A DNA stretch of 64,000 nt from Candidatus Geothermarchaeum rappei. Its GTDB lineage: Archaea; Thermoproteota; Nitrososphaeria; Geothermarchaeales; JDFR-13. Of this stretch, positions 9,943 to 20,473 are shown in pieces. Numbering within the stretch: position 1 is the stretch's first letter; every line of letters starts with the position of its first letter. The notes beneath the pieces were generated by a model. The model had not been told where the DNA came from and searched no databases. It was given only the letters and a program-made list of their open reading frames with translations. The position numbers and the translations under genes are program-made. Where the stretch lies: contig MTMB02000001.1 of assembly GCA_002011085.2 (NCBI GenBank), positions 291,820 through 355,819 of the forward strand. The letters run 5' to 3'.

Positions 9943-11391
9943 CTATTTACCACCTATCTGAAGTTTAGATATCCTGAGATATGGGCCTCCTAGGCCAATG
10001 TATACTGATTGCCCATCCTTTCCACATCCTCCGAAGGGCAATGTAAGTATCTCGACTTTGTCAGTCGCTGCATCCACGTGTTTAAGCATCTCCAGGATGT
10101 TTCCAGTTAATATGATGTCTCTAACTGTCTCTATAATCTCTCCATTCTTTATAATATATCCCCTGGAGGCTGTGAATGTGAATGTACCGTCTAGATTAGC
10201 CTGACCCCCTCTCTCATCATCAACAAGGATACCATATTTAGTCTCTTTAATTACCTCTTCATATTTCCAGTCCCCTGGGCCAAAATATGTATTCCTCATC
10301 CTAACTATCTGAGGATGACTATAATCCTCAGCCCTACCATTTCCAGTGCTGCTTATACCGTATGCTGCGGCTGTCTCTCTACTATGCATAAACCCCTTGA
10401 AAACTCCCTTCTCAACTAGGGTCACGGTTCTAGTCTCAACTCCCTCGCTATCAACCGGGTAGTAGAAGCTGTTCTCATACGGTGGGTATCCCGAGTCGTA
10501 TATAGATACATATTCGGCTCCCAGTATTTCACCGACTTTATCATATAGTGGGGTGCTCTTTGATAAAGCAAAGTCTCCCTCACTCATATGACCAAAGCTT
10601 TCGTGGGCAAATACCCCGCTTATACCTGGAGCTGCAACTACAACTTGATATCCAGCTGGTGCAAAAGATGCTCCCGCCTTCTCGAGAGCGTACTGAGCAG
10701 CTTCAACACCTAATTTCACTAAGTTATCTTCCTCCAGTAGCTTATCCATTCCCCTACTTGTCCCTAAGTAAGTTGTACCATCTCCCCTCTTACCAGCTTC
10801 TTCAACTATTACCGTAGTCCTTATCCCCGTTAGTATCTGATGACTTGATACTTCAATACCTTCATTTGTCATCACTATAATGTCTCCGTAGTAGGCTCCA
10901 TATGATACACTTGCCAGTGATATCTCGAGATCGGGTGTCTTAACCGTAGCCATATCCTTCCTAGGCGAGGCTTCAAATATTGATTCATATATCTTTTTGA
11001 TTGCATCGAGCTTTTCCTCGAATGAGATATCCTTTGGATGATGCCTATAATTCTTTAGCTCATATCTCTTATTCCTACTTTCTTCTGTGGATAAGGTAAT
11101 CTGATTATTGGATAGTTTAGCTATCTTGATCGCTTCGTCTAAAGCCTCCTCCATTCTAGCACCGTTATGTGAACTTGTGCTGGAGAACCCTATTGAATTG
11201 CCTATGCCTACTCTTATACCCACTCCAATATACCTGTTTATATTAGCCTCCTTCACCCTGTCATTCAAATACTGAATATATTCGTATCTCGTGTTTTCAA
11301 TCCTGACTTCAACCCAGTCAACAGCTTTTCCTTCAGCTCTCTTAATCAGTTTATGACCATAATCTATAAGAAATCCGAGTTCATCCTCCAA
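9943..11391 (-). CDS. tldD: TldD-family metalloprotease (pair 1)
   Basis: GVFAHESFGHMSEGD (HExxxH), STGNGRAEDYSHPQIVRMRNTYFGPGDW. Confidence 0.93.
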   Translation of the reverse strand: MEDELGFLIDYGHKLIKRAEGKAVDWVEVRIENTRYEYIQYLNDRVKEANINRYIGVGIRVGIGNSIGFSSTSSHNGARMEEALDEAIKIAKLSNNQITLSTEESRNKRYELKNYRHHPKDISFEEKLDAIKKIYESIFEASPRKDMATVKTPDLEISLASVSYGAYYGDIIVMTNEGIEVSSHQILTGIRTTVIVEEAGKRGDGTTYLGTSRGMDKLLEEDNLVKLGVEAAQYALEKAGASFAPAGYQVVVAAPGISGVFAHESFGHMSEGDFALSKSTPLYDKVGEILGAEYVSIYDSGYPPYENSFYYPVDSEGVETRTVTLVEKGVFKGFMHSRETAAAYGISSTGNGRAEDYSHPQIVRMRNTYFGPGDWKYEEVIKETKYGILVDDERGGQANLDGTFTFTASRGYIIKNGEIIETVRDIILTGNILEMLKHVDAATDKVEILTLPFGGCGKDGQSVYIGLGGPYLRISKLQIGGK

Positions 11392-11528
11392 TTTTAATCA
11401 CTAGGAATTATATTAAATATAGTCATATTTATTAAAACATATGTATTAAGAATCTGGTATACGATTAGAAGATTTCCTCTAGATAATGTATTATCCCAAA
11501 AAATTTGAGTGGGTGGGTTTAAAGAAAA

Positions 11529-11948
11529 CTATATGAACTTCTTCTCTTCAGCCTCCTCCCTTCCATCCCCCAGCCTCTTCTTCATCTCCTTAACAAGTAA
11601 ATATAGTTTGGACATTCTATTTAGGAAGGCCTCTAGATCCTCCACCTCAGTAACCTTGTCCGTTAACTTTAATATTGCATAAGCAACAGGTTGCTTCTCG
11701 AATCTCTTTAGAGTTACGGTGATATCATTATTCGGCTTGTATAAATTAAGTATGTATTTCCACTCGTTTCTTTTACTAGCCCTCCCAAGTGCAACAGTCT
11801 TAGTTTTTATGTTGCCCTTTATCTTAGTTTCCTCGGTCTCTTCGATGAGTTTTATCAACTCATCCACAAGCCTCTCCGTCTCCCCCTCATCTATTTCTAT
11901 AACCACTGTACGCTTATTCTCACTCATCTTCCCACACCATAATACCAA
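11529..11948 (-). CDS. Hypothetical protein, small and charged
   Basis: ORF with SD-compatible upstream region; no motif recognised. Confidence 0.6.
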   Translation of the reverse strand: MVLWCGKMSENKRTVVIEIDEGETERLVDELIKLIEETEETKIKGNIKTKTVALGRASKRNEWKYILNLYKPNNDITVTLKRFEKQPVAYAILKLTDKVTEVEDLEAFLNRMSKLYLLVKEMKKRLGDGREEAEEKKFI

Positions 11949-12129
11949 TATACAATAGACTCAACTAGTATATATGTAAAAGATAACAGACTAATTTCGT
12001 AGATATAGGTTAAATTATATATTATATATTTTAAATCTCTCAAGTAAAAATGGTGTTAATTATTATACTAAAAAAATTATTAAGGATATTAGATAAGATT
12101 ATAAAAAATAAATTGAGGTATTTAGGGTG

Positions 12130-13344
12130 CTAACCCCTCTTTTCAATGGGGATGTACTCCTTGTCAACCTCTCCCACGTAGAATATCCTTGGTCTAATGA
12201 TACGGTTGTTCTCTATGTACTCTAATATGTGGGCGGTCCACCCGACTACTCGTGATAGTGCGAAGAGTGTACAGTAGAAGTCAACGGGAATGCCTAGGGC
12301 CATGTATACTAGGCCTGAGTAAAAGTCTGTGTTTGTGAATATCTTCTTCTCCGCTAGCTTTGACTTCAGCGCTATCTCCTCTAGTTTGAAGGCTATGTCC
12401 CATATCCTCTTTACGTCTCCACCCACTTCATCAGCTAGCTTCTTAGCTATTTCAGCGTATAATTTTGCCCTTGGGTCATAGGACTTATATACTCTGTGTC
12501 CGAAGCCCATTAATCTCTTCTTTCTAGTCTCGATGTTCTCCTTAAACCACTCCTCTACCTTGTCTACGCTGCCGATCTCCTCGAACTGCCTCATTGCAAG
12601 GACATTTGCATATCCATGTAATGGCCCCCTTAAGGCGCCTATTCCACCTACTATCGCGCTGTAATAGTCACTTAATGTAGATGCTATGACTACCGTGGTA
12701 AATGTAGACGCATTCATTCCATGCTCTGCATATAGCTTCAGGGATAGATCCATGGCCTCCGCATGTAGTTTACTAGGCATCTTTCCGTGGAACATGTATA
12801 AGAAGTTCTCTGCATGTGAGAGCCTTGGATCTGGCTCCACGATATCCTGATTAGTCTTGATTCTATAGAAGTATGCTACTATTGTAGGCATCTTAGCTAT
12901 TAGCCTAATTGCCTTTCTAAATATCCCGTCTCTACTGAGGTCGTGTCTACCTGGATCCAGATTTCCTAGATATGATACGGCGGTTCTCAACATCTCCATC
13001 GGTTCTATGTCTGGAGGGATATTAAATAATAGGTCAACGACCTCATCAGGGATCTCCCTGCTCTCCTTTAGCCATCCTGAGAAGTCGTCTAACTCCTTCT
13101 TAGTCGGTAGATGGCCATACAACAGGAGATATGCGACCTCCTCAAATGTACTGTATTTAGCTAGGTCTTCAATGCTGTATCCCCTATAATATAGTTTACT
13201 GTGGAATCCGTCGATGAACGATATCGTAGTCTTATCTATGCATACGTTTGCAACACCCTTATTTATGATTGGTTCACCGGTTTCAGGATCAATACACCAA
13301 TGTTGCTCTTCAGGTTTTAACTTTCTAACCATAAAACAATACAC
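12130..13344 (-). CDS. gltA: Citrate synthase
   Basis: GPLHGYANVLAMRQFEEIG, GFGHRVYKSYDPRAK, FTNTDFYSGLVYMALGIP. Confidence 0.96.
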   Translation of the reverse strand: MYCFMVRKLKPEEQHWCIDPETGEPIINKGVANVCIDKTTISFIDGFHSKLYYRGYSIEDLAKYSTFEEVAYLLLYGHLPTKKELDDFSGWLKESREIPDEVVDLLFNIPPDIEPMEMLRTAVSYLGNLDPGRHDLSRDGIFRKAIRLIAKMPTIVAYFYRIKTNQDIVEPDPRLSHAENFLYMFHGKMPSKLHAEAMDLSLKLYAEHGMNASTFTTVVIASTLSDYYSAIVGGIGALRGPLHGYANVLAMRQFEEIGSVDKVEEWFKENIETRKKRLMGFGHRVYKSYDPRAKLYAEIAKKLADEVGGDVKRIWDIAFKLEEIALKSKLAEKKIFTNTDFYSGLVYMALGIPVDFYCTLFALSRVVGWTAHILEYIENNRIIRPRIFYVGEVDKEYIPIEKRG

Positions 13345-13514
13345 CTCCCCCGAATCTATGGCGAGGTTATAATTATAATTATCTATTGTTTAGAATAAGT
13401 ATTCATGAAAATATAGTATATATATCAAATATACTTTCTTCCAATTAAAACCCATATACTTACATTTTGCTCAAGAAATATTAACATTGTTAAAAATATG
13501 TATGGCGGGGATTG

Positions 13515-16500
13515 TCAGGATGTCGTGCAGAGGGACCATCCACAGTCTAGGCAGCGTAAGCAGCCTTCGGAGTATATCAGCTTTGTATTGCCACATTCTG
13601 GGCAGGTCTTGTACTTCTCCAGTATCTCCCCTTCCTCATTAATGGGGTTTGAGGCTCGCTTTGAGGGGAGGAACTTGAGCGTCGCATTGGCTAACGCCCT
13701 CTCATTCTTGGTCATGACAGGGGGGTCGATCCCCAGTCTCTTCATCATATCAAGCGTATTATTCTCTATCTCCAGAATATATTTACCCTTCTTCTGTGAA
13801 GGAGTGACGAGTACCTGAACCGCTTTAGAGCCATCCCTATATATTGTTATTCCCTTAGCGCCGAGCCTATATGCAAATAAATATGCCTTTTCAACATCAT
13901 CGATAGTGACCCAGTTAGGCATATTGATCGTCTTACTAACGGCTGCACAGATCCACTTTGTTATCTCGGCCTGAGCCCTCACATGATCCCACCATGGTAT
14001 GTCATATGAGACCACAAAGACCTTCTTCAGATCCTCGGGAATATCCTCAAGCCCCTGTAGAGAGCCGCCGTTGTCAGAGATCTTCTTCAGGATCCTATCG
14101 TTGTACAGTCCTCTTTCCTGAAGACTCTTCTCAAGCTCAGGGTCTACATAGAAAAATGTGCCTACCGAAACTCTCTTCTCAAAAACAAGAGCAAACTGAG
14201 GCTCTATTCCAGAGGATGTATCCGCTATCATGGATATAGATCCAGTTGGTGCTATTGTAGTTGTCTCCGCATTTCTAATCCCATGCTCCATAATCTTATT
14301 TCTAAGCTCTTCCCAGTCGAGGCTCCACTCCTCCCTCTGATAAAACCCATCTACGGGCATCTCCCCATCAGGATATCCAGATATCTTATAGAGTGGGAAG
14401 GGTCCTTTCCTCTTAGCCAGCTCGACAGACTCGTCCATCGAGTAATACGTCAAGTATTCGGCGAATCTCTTCATCATCTGGAATCCTCTCTCACTATTAT
14501 ATGGCACTCGCAACGCAAATAATGTATCTGCGAGTCCCATCAATCCAAGCCCTATCTTCCTCGAGTTCCTAGTATTATTCTCTATCTTGTCGATGGGGAA
14601 TTGGTTCACATCAATAACGTTATCCAGGAACCTCGTAGCAACTCTAATGACACGGATATATTCATCCCAGTTAAACCATCTATTACCCTTCTCATCATAC
14701 TCGATAAAAGCATATAGGTTAATAGAACCAAGATTACAGGATTCATAAGGATACAGAGGCTCTTCACCACAGTTGTGTATCATGATTCCATTTGCTATAA
14801 AGGCATGGTGCCCAGGTATGTTAAGGATGTCATATACTTCTTCAGTTGTGTCACTTGATATTCTCACTACTTTACTTAGGAAGTACTCCTTGTAATAACT
14901 CTTTTTATCATTGATCTCCCTCAACTTCTCTAGTTTATCGATTTTACACTTACTGAGGGGTTTTAATATTTTTGTCATTCTAAGGACATTATCTCTGCTG
15001 ATGACAAGCTCATGTTCTCCATGGGCGTTATATACCTTTTCTTCACCTTCTTTTGTAATATAGTGGAATACCTCATGAGGCTCTCTCCTCCATTTATATA
15101 TTTTACTGGGGATTCCTAGGGCAAGTAGAATATGCTGAAGTCCTTCTAAAATATCTATGCTTGATGAGGACACCCTTATACTTGCGTTTTTACTTTTCTT
15201 AATATCAGTTGTGCCATCGGCCTCCCATAATCCAGTAATGAATCCAAGTATGAATCTCCTGGGTGCCTTGAATACAAAGCTGGGTATCTTCCTCTTATGA
15301 GATCCCTCCACTGATATACCATGTTTCCTGAAAAAGTCAACTATCCTCTTATTTCTAATTCTAAGCCATATTGTTCCAGTCTTAACATAACTATGTGGCT
15401 TTATGTTTAGAGTGTCCTTAATTAATTCACTTACTTTCTTAGCCAGATCCCTCTCCTTCTCCTTATCAAAGAATAGATCTATGCTTTCGCTGTCTACATA
15501 TCCGTCTCTCACAGTGTAACCTACTATGTAGCCTAGTTCCCATGTTAGTGGGAAGCCGTCGATCTCTTCTTCCCAGTCTTCCCACATATCCACTGAGTTT
15601 ATAAGCAGGATATCTCCCTCTCTTAACCTTCCAGCTTCTCTCCACTCCAGCCTATATTTACATGCATTTCCATCTCCGCTTCCATCTACTCTCTCCGCTA
15701 CCCTAACTCTATGATCAGGGGTAAGCCTTAATGTTAGCCCATGTTCAGTTTCAAGCTTGATAACAGGCTTTCTTCCGGTCTTAACGACATCTCCATTTGC
15801 CCTATATACTCCAATGGGTTTCCCATTTTGATATTTTAATACTGCTCTGTCATCAAGGCAGATAAGTGTCTCCTTATTCTCAAGCTCCCTTATCTCATAT
15901 ATCCCCCTCGGTGTATAGATTAAGGTGTCTCCGGTTATACAGGGGTTAGTGGACCTTATATCTCCCCTCCCCTTCCTAAGTATGTTCCTCTTGTTGATAT
16001 TATCCATGAAGATTACTCCTGGGTCCCCTGTTTTCCAAGCCATCTCCGCTATTAGCCTGAATAGCTGCTTAGCATCAACCTCCTTCCATATCTTTTTATC
16101 CCTAGGATTTATCAATGGATATTTTTCTCCATTCTCATATTTCTCCCAGAAATCGGGTGTAACCATCACCGATACATTAAAGTTCTCTAACACCCCTGGT
16201 GTACTCTTAGCAGTGATGAACTTCTCGATGTCAGGATGCCATATTTCAAGAATACCCATGTTTGCTCCTCGTCTCCTCCCACCTTGTTTAATCACGTCTG
16301 TAACAACATCTATAATTCGCATGAATGAGACGGGGCCACTGGCTACTCCGGCGGTGGAGAAGACTATGTCTCCCTCCGGTCTTAGCTTACTGTAGTTTAT
16401 CCCTATTCCTCCTCCGGTCTTGAATATTATCGCCGCATCCTTCGCCGCCTGCATTATAGAGTCTATATCATCATCTATATCTAGTACAAAGCAGGCGGAT

Positions 16501-17330
16501 AACTGCCCTAGTCTAGTGCCGGAGTTGAATAATGTAGGTGAGTTAGGCAGGAATTTCTTGCTAACCATCAGATCGTAATACTCCTTATATTCCCTATAGT
16601 GATTTTCAAACTCGCCATTCTTAAGCATCTCAAAGAACTCGCTCCACGAGACTTTCATCTTCCCCGCTTTATTTAGGCGGTCATAGAGCTCCTTCATCTT
16701 CATCAAGTGATACCTGTTCCATGTAGCATCGTAAGTGCCGTTGTCACCATTTTTACCGAGTCCTAGTCTACCCTCCCATTCAGCGGGGTCAAACTCTTCA
16801 TGTGGATGAGGATCTAACCCCCCTTCTTTTGAGAAGACTCTCTCGTCATATAGTATATCCGGGATAACTATGTGGATAGCAACCCTCTTAAACAACTGTT
16901 TTGGTGTCTCGATTATCTTACCCTCTTCATCCTTCGCTAGGTATCTTGCTGTTAACAGTCTAATTGCATTTAGGCTGAACGCCTTATCAACCTCATCTAG
17001 ATAGTCCTTGTTGAGGAGGAGCATCTTCTCCTGCCTAATCTTCTCCCTCTCCTTCCTATAGAGGATATAGGACTTAGCCACTTCATAGAGGTCGAACTTA
17101 ACAAGTGTGAACTCTACAATGTCCTGTATATCCTCTACATGCGGCATATTCTCCTCGTCATACTTCTCATTGATCACTCTAAGTACGTATCTAAGTACCT
17201 TGTTCAGCGTTTTCTCATTGTATTTGTTTACACTTATCATCGCCTTCTTAATCGCGTTCTTAATTCGCTCAGGATCGAAATCAACGACTCGACCATCTCT
17301 CTTAATAACTTTCTTAACTCGCATCTCCAT
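13515..17330 (-). CDS. nrdJ: Class II (adenosylcobalamin-dependent) ribonucleoside-diphosphate reductase with in-frame intein and C-terminal zinc ribbon
   Basis: N-terminal ATP-cone (KRDGRVVDFDPERIKNAIKKAM), FKTGGGIGINYSKLRP, GGRRRGANMGILEIWHPDIEKFI, NP[intein]CGEEPLYPYESCNLGSINL, ATTTIAPTGSISMIADTSSGIEP, C-terminal CPECGNTKLIYSEGCLRCLDCGWSLC. Confidence 0.96.
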   Translation of the reverse strand: MEMRVKKVIKRDGRVVDFDPERIKNAIKKAMISVNKYNEKTLNKVLRYVLRVINEKYDEENMPHVEDIQDIVEFTLVKFDLYEVAKSYILYRKEREKIRQEKMLLLNKDYLDEVDKAFSLNAIRLLTARYLAKDEEGKIIETPKQLFKRVAIHIVIPDILYDERVFSKEGGLDPHPHEEFDPAEWEGRLGLGKNGDNGTYDATWNRYHLMKMKELYDRLNKAGKMKVSWSEFFEMLKNGEFENHYREYKEYYDLMVSKKFLPNSPTLFNSGTRLGQLSACFVLDIDDDIDSIMQAAKDAAIIFKTGGGIGINYSKLRPEGDIVFSTAGVASGPVSFMRIIDVVTDVIKQGGRRRGANMGILEIWHPDIEKFITAKSTPGVLENFNVSVMVTPDFWEKYENGEKYPLINPRDKKIWKEVDAKQLFRLIAEMAWKTGDPGVIFMDNINKRNILRKGRGDIRSTNPCITGDTLIYTPRGIYEIRELENKETLICLDDRAVLKYQNGKPIGVYRANGDVVKTGRKPVIKLETEHGLTLRLTPDHRVRVAERVDGSGDGNACKYRLEWREAGRLREGDILLINSVDMWEDWEEEIDGFPLTWELGYIVGYTVRDGYVDSESIDLFFDKEKERDLAKKVSELIKDTLNIKPHSYVKTGTIWLRIRNKRIVDFFRKHGISVEGSHKRKIPSFVFKAPRRFILGFITGLWEADGTTDIKKSKNASIRVSSSSIDILEGLQHILLALGIPSKIYKWRREPHEVFHYITKEGEEKVYNAHGEHELVISRDNVLRMTKILKPLSKCKIDKLEKLREINDKKSYYKEYFLSKVVRISSDTTEEVYDILNIPGHHAFIANGIMIHNCGEEPLYPYESCNLGSINLYAFIEYDEKGNRWFNWDEYIRVIRVATRFLDNVIDVNQFPIDKIENNTRNSRKIGLGLMGLADTLFALRVPYNSERGFQMMKRFAEYLTYYSMDESVELAKRKGPFPLYKISGYPDGEMPVDGFYQREEWSLDWEELRNKIMEHGIRNAETTTIAPTGSISMIADTSSGIEPQFALVFEKRVSVGTFFYVDPELEKSLQERGLYNDRILKKISDNGGSLQGLEDIPEDLKKVFVVSYDIPWWDHVRAQAEITKWICAAVSKTINMPNWVTIDDVEKAYLFAYRLGAKGITIYRDGSKAVQVLVTPSQKKGKYILEIENNTLDMMKRLGIDPPVMTKNERALANATLKFLPSKRASNPINEEGEILEKYKTCPECGNTKLIYSEGCLRCLDCGWSLCTTS
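14772..15941 (-). other. Intein (390 aa) with LAGLIDADG-type endonuclease motifs, inside the RNR gene
   Basis: Starts CITGDTLIYTPRGIYEIREL, ends HHAFIANGIMIHN with +1 Cys; internal LGYIVGYTVRDGYV and LGFITGLWEADG; 1170 nt and in frame. Removing it joins NP to CGEEPL. Confidence 0.95.
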
Positions 17331-17463
17331 CCTCTACCAACCCTGGATGTCTATTAAATTTTAGCCGAAAGGAGTTTTAAAGCTAACTCTCCCGCACTGG
17401 TGTTCTAAATAAAATAGAAAGCGTCTTCATACATTTTACAGGTGGTTTAAAATATTTATGTAC

Positions 17464-17514
17464 CGAGTATATTCTAATTATACTCGTTTTTATTATAACT
17501 TACTTTAGTTATAA
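17464..17514. promoter_or_regulatory. Two adjacent perfect 8-bp inverted repeats in the RNR/DedA divergent intergenic region
   Basis: cgagtata-ttctaat-tatactcg (17464-17486) and ttataact-tacttt-agttataa (17493-17514). Confidence 0.5.
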
Positions 17515-17576
17515 CTAATCTATACCTAAGATAAATTTTGTCGGATAGTATAATTCTCCTAAGAGGGTAAATGTAG

Positions 17577-18182
17577 ATGAGTATTTTGGCTGGATTAATA
17601 GAGTGGGTCACCAACGTGATTGAGGCAGTGGGTTATGAGGGTATCTTCATCCTTATGGTTTTAGAGAGTGCTGGTATCCCGATTCCAAGTGAAGCGGTTG
17701 TTACATTCGCAGGTTTTCTCTCTGCTAGGGGGAAGCTTGATTTCTGGTTAGTCGTAATAGATTCTACAGCCGCCAATCTAGTAGGCTCAATAATATTATA
17801 TTATGTTGGTTACTATCTTGGTAGGCCATTTATCGAGAAATACGGGAAATACTTTTTCCTTGATATTACTCATGTAGAGTGGGCGGAGAGGTGGTTTGAG
17901 AAATATGGGAGTATCACAGTATTTGTAGGCCGTGTAACGCCGGCTATACGAACCTATATCTCCCTACCAGCTGGAATGGGTAAGATGAATATGCCAAAGT
18001 TCATCGTATACACCATAGCTGGATCCCTGATATGGAACTATTTCCTCGCATATGTAGGCATATTACTCGGGGAGAACTGGGAGATGATAATACCATATTT
18101 AGATACAATAGGGATAGCCGCTGTGATAGTGGCGCTGATTATATTCACATACTATTTTATGATTAGGAAGAAAGAAGGATAA
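17577..18182 (+). CDS. DedA-family membrane protein
   Basis: ESAGIPIPSEAVVTFAGFLSARG, GRPFIEKYGKYFF, FVGRVTPAIRTYISLPAGMGKM. Confidence 0.93.
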   Translation: MSILAGLIEWVTNVIEAVGYEGIFILMVLESAGIPIPSEAVVTFAGFLSARGKLDFWLVVIDSTAANLVGSIILYYVGYYLGRPFIEKYGKYFFLDITHVEWAERWFEKYGSITVFVGRVTPAIRTYISLPAGMGKMNMPKFIVYTIAGSLIWNYFLAYVGILLGENWEMIIPYLDTIGIAAVIVALIIFTYYFMIRKKEG

Positions 18183-18205
18183 AAATTAGGTTGAGAAAGA
18201 GAGAG

Positions 18206-19588
18206 CTAAGGTTTATAGGTGGATAACACATCCTCCTCGGGAGGAGGATTCTTAATAATATTACTCTCCATAAGTAGCTGAAGTGACTTCCGTGCATCTG
18301 AGATTATAGATACTGCCCTCTCCCAGAGCTCCTGTTTACTCGGCTTTATCCTGGCTACACCCTGTTTAATCGACTGTAACGCGGCTGCCACAGCCTCACG
18401 TGGATATGCCTCCCAGTCATCCATAGTAGGTATGATGTACTCCTCGTGAATACCCTTCTCCTCAGCATACTCGGCTAGGGCCTTTGCTGCAGCAACACAC
18501 ATTTCATCTGTGACGGTCTTGGCCCTTACATCAAGGACGCCTCTGAATATCCCGGGGAACCCTAGACTATTATTAATCTGGTTGGGGAAGTCGGCTCTAC
18601 CAGTTGCAACTATTCTGGCACCAGCATCCTTCGCCTCCCAAGGCCATATCTCTGGAATTGGATTTGCTGTTACAAAGACTATGGCGTCGTCAGCCATCTT
18701 ACTAATCCATTCCTTCTTAACCGTGTCTGGACCTGGTTTAGACGCTGCTATCAAGACATCAGCCCCCTCAAGAGCCTTATCAACACCGCCTTCTATCAAA
18801 TCTGGATTCGTCATCTTAGCCAGCTTCCACTTCCATGGATTCTTCTCTCTCTCAATGATATCTCTTCTATTTGCTGATAGTATTCCCCTACTATCAACTA
18901 GTAGCATATTCTCAGGCTTTGCACCCGCCAGCATCAGTACTTCAGCGGCCTTTGTATTGGCGGCTCCCACTCCAAGTAGGACGATCTTAACCTCATCCAT
19001 CTTCTTACCAACTATTTTTAACGCGTTTATCAACCCGGCTAGGATCACCGTCGCCGTACCCTGCTGATCATCATGCCAGACAGGTATATTCAGCCTCTTC
19101 CTAGCCTCCTCCAAGATATAGAAGCACTTCGGCTTCTCAATATCCTCTAGATTTATTCCTCCGAAAGTGGGCTCTATACATTCTAGGAACCTAAGCATCT
19201 CATCCGGATCCTTAGCCTTCACAACCAATGGAAATGCATCTACCCCACCCAAGTATTTGAAGAGAATCGCCTTCCCCTCCATAACAGGTAAACCCGCCTC
19301 TGGACCGATATTCCCAAGCCCCAGTACACGGGATCCATCGCTTACCACGGCGACGAAGTTCCATCTATTTGTGTATTCAAAGGATTTGTCCGGATCCTTA
19401 CTAATGAGTTTACAGGGCTCGGCCACACCAGGAGTATACCAAATATCAAAATCATGTATTCCCCTCACGGCACATTTAGGCATGGTCTGAAGCTTTCCTC
19501 CATAGAACTTGTGGTATGTGGGGGAGAGCTTTGCCGGCTTATTAGCCTTTTCAATAAGCTCTTTAACCTTCTCATCGTTAATTGTCAT
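18206..19588 (-). CDS. NAD(P)-dependent malic enzyme
   Basis: YTPGVAEPCK, VVSDGSRVLGLGNIGPEAGLPVMEGKA, HDDQQGTATVILAGLINAL, GVGAANTKAAEVLM, SLGFPGIFRGVLDVRAKTV. Confidence 0.95.
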   Translation of the reverse strand: MTINDEKVKELIEKANKPAKLSPTYHKFYGGKLQTMPKCAVRGIHDFDIWYTPGVAEPCKLISKDPDKSFEYTNRWNFVAVVSDGSRVLGLGNIGPEAGLPVMEGKAILFKYLGGVDAFPLVVKAKDPDEMLRFLECIEPTFGGINLEDIEKPKCFYILEEARKRLNIPVWHDDQQGTATVILAGLINALKIVGKKMDEVKIVLLGVGAANTKAAEVLMLAGAKPENMLLVDSRGILSANRRDIIEREKNPWKWKLAKMTNPDLIEGGVDKALEGADVLIAASKPGPDTVKKEWISKMADDAIVFVTANPIPEIWPWEAKDAGARIVATGRADFPNQINNSLGFPGIFRGVLDVRAKTVTDEMCVAAAKALAEYAEEKGIHEEYIIPTMDDWEAYPREAVAAALQSIKQGVARIKPSKQELWERAVSIISDARKSLQLLMESNIIKNPPPEEDVLSTYKP

Positions 19589-19981
19589 GTTAACATCCCT
19601 CTACCCCGATACAAGTGATTATAATTTATTAACCATTTATTAGACTAAATAGTTTAGATTATTTTTTGAATATATTCTATATATCACAGCCAAAGTTAAA
19701 AAAGGTTTTAACTATTTAATAACTAATCATATTTCGTTCAACATATTCAAAAATTAGGATAATACTTAAAAAAAGATTAAGAAAAAACCTAATTTTTTAG
19801 ATAAATTTACTATAATTATGTTTGTACCTTCAATATTGTAGACACATTCCATTATAGTTTTTTCATATATATTTTTTGTATTTAATTAAGCTCTTCATCT
19901 GGTTTAGTTTTTCTCCATAGCCATGTTAACTTTAACATTGGAGTTGTCTACATATATTATTTTAGAATACTGGTGATCTAG

Positions 19982-20455
19982 ATGACCGATAAATTGGAGT
20001 TATATAAGAAGATGAGTGAGCTTGAGGAGGGGTATGCAGAGGCCTTGGAGGCCACTGCAAGGGAGCTGAGGAATCCACTTATTAGGGTCATTATTAAAGC
20101 TGTGGCCGAAGACTCCATAAAGCATTCATTGATATATAAGGCTATTGTCGAGCTTATCGAGGGCCCAGGGCCAATGCTTAGTGAGGAAGAGGCTGATGCA
20201 ATTGCAAAGGAAATAGAGAGGCATATAAAGGTTGAAGAGGAAATGATTAAATCCCTTAGTAAGATCTTGGAGCTAGGCGTGGATAATAAGGCTATTGGTT
20301 TCTTGATAAAGGCCATATTAAAGGATGAGCATTATCACCATGCCCTTTTAAAGAGGGTCTACGACATGATCGTCTTGAGGGAGACGCTTACTGAGTCTGA
20401 GATGTGGGACCTGATCTGGAAAGACGCGTTATACCATGGTACACCAGGCGGATAG
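19982..20455 (+). CDS. Ferritin-like/rubrerythrin-like four-helix protein
   Basis: Helical ORF with spaced acidic/His residues (EDSIKHSLIYKAI, RHIKVEEEMI, KDEHYHHALLKRVY) suggestive of a diiron fold. Confidence 0.6.
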   Translation: MTDKLELYKKMSELEEGYAEALEATARELRNPLIRVIIKAVAEDSIKHSLIYKAIVELIEGPGPMLSEEEADAIAKEIERHIKVEEEMIKSLSKILELGVDNKAIGFLIKAILKDEHYHHALLKRVYDMIVLRETLTESEMWDLIWKDALYHGTPGG

Positions 20456-20473
20456 AGAAGAGTTTTGTAAATG

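Noticed and set aside
13498-14522. Plus-strand ORFs (106, 93, 79 aa) within RNR
   Set aside because: Antisense to strongly conserved RNR coding sequence
19589-19981. 390-bp AT-rich intergenic region considered as ncRNA, CRISPR leader or origin
   Set aside because: No regularly spaced repeats, C/D-box pattern or origin-binding-like repeats that I could support
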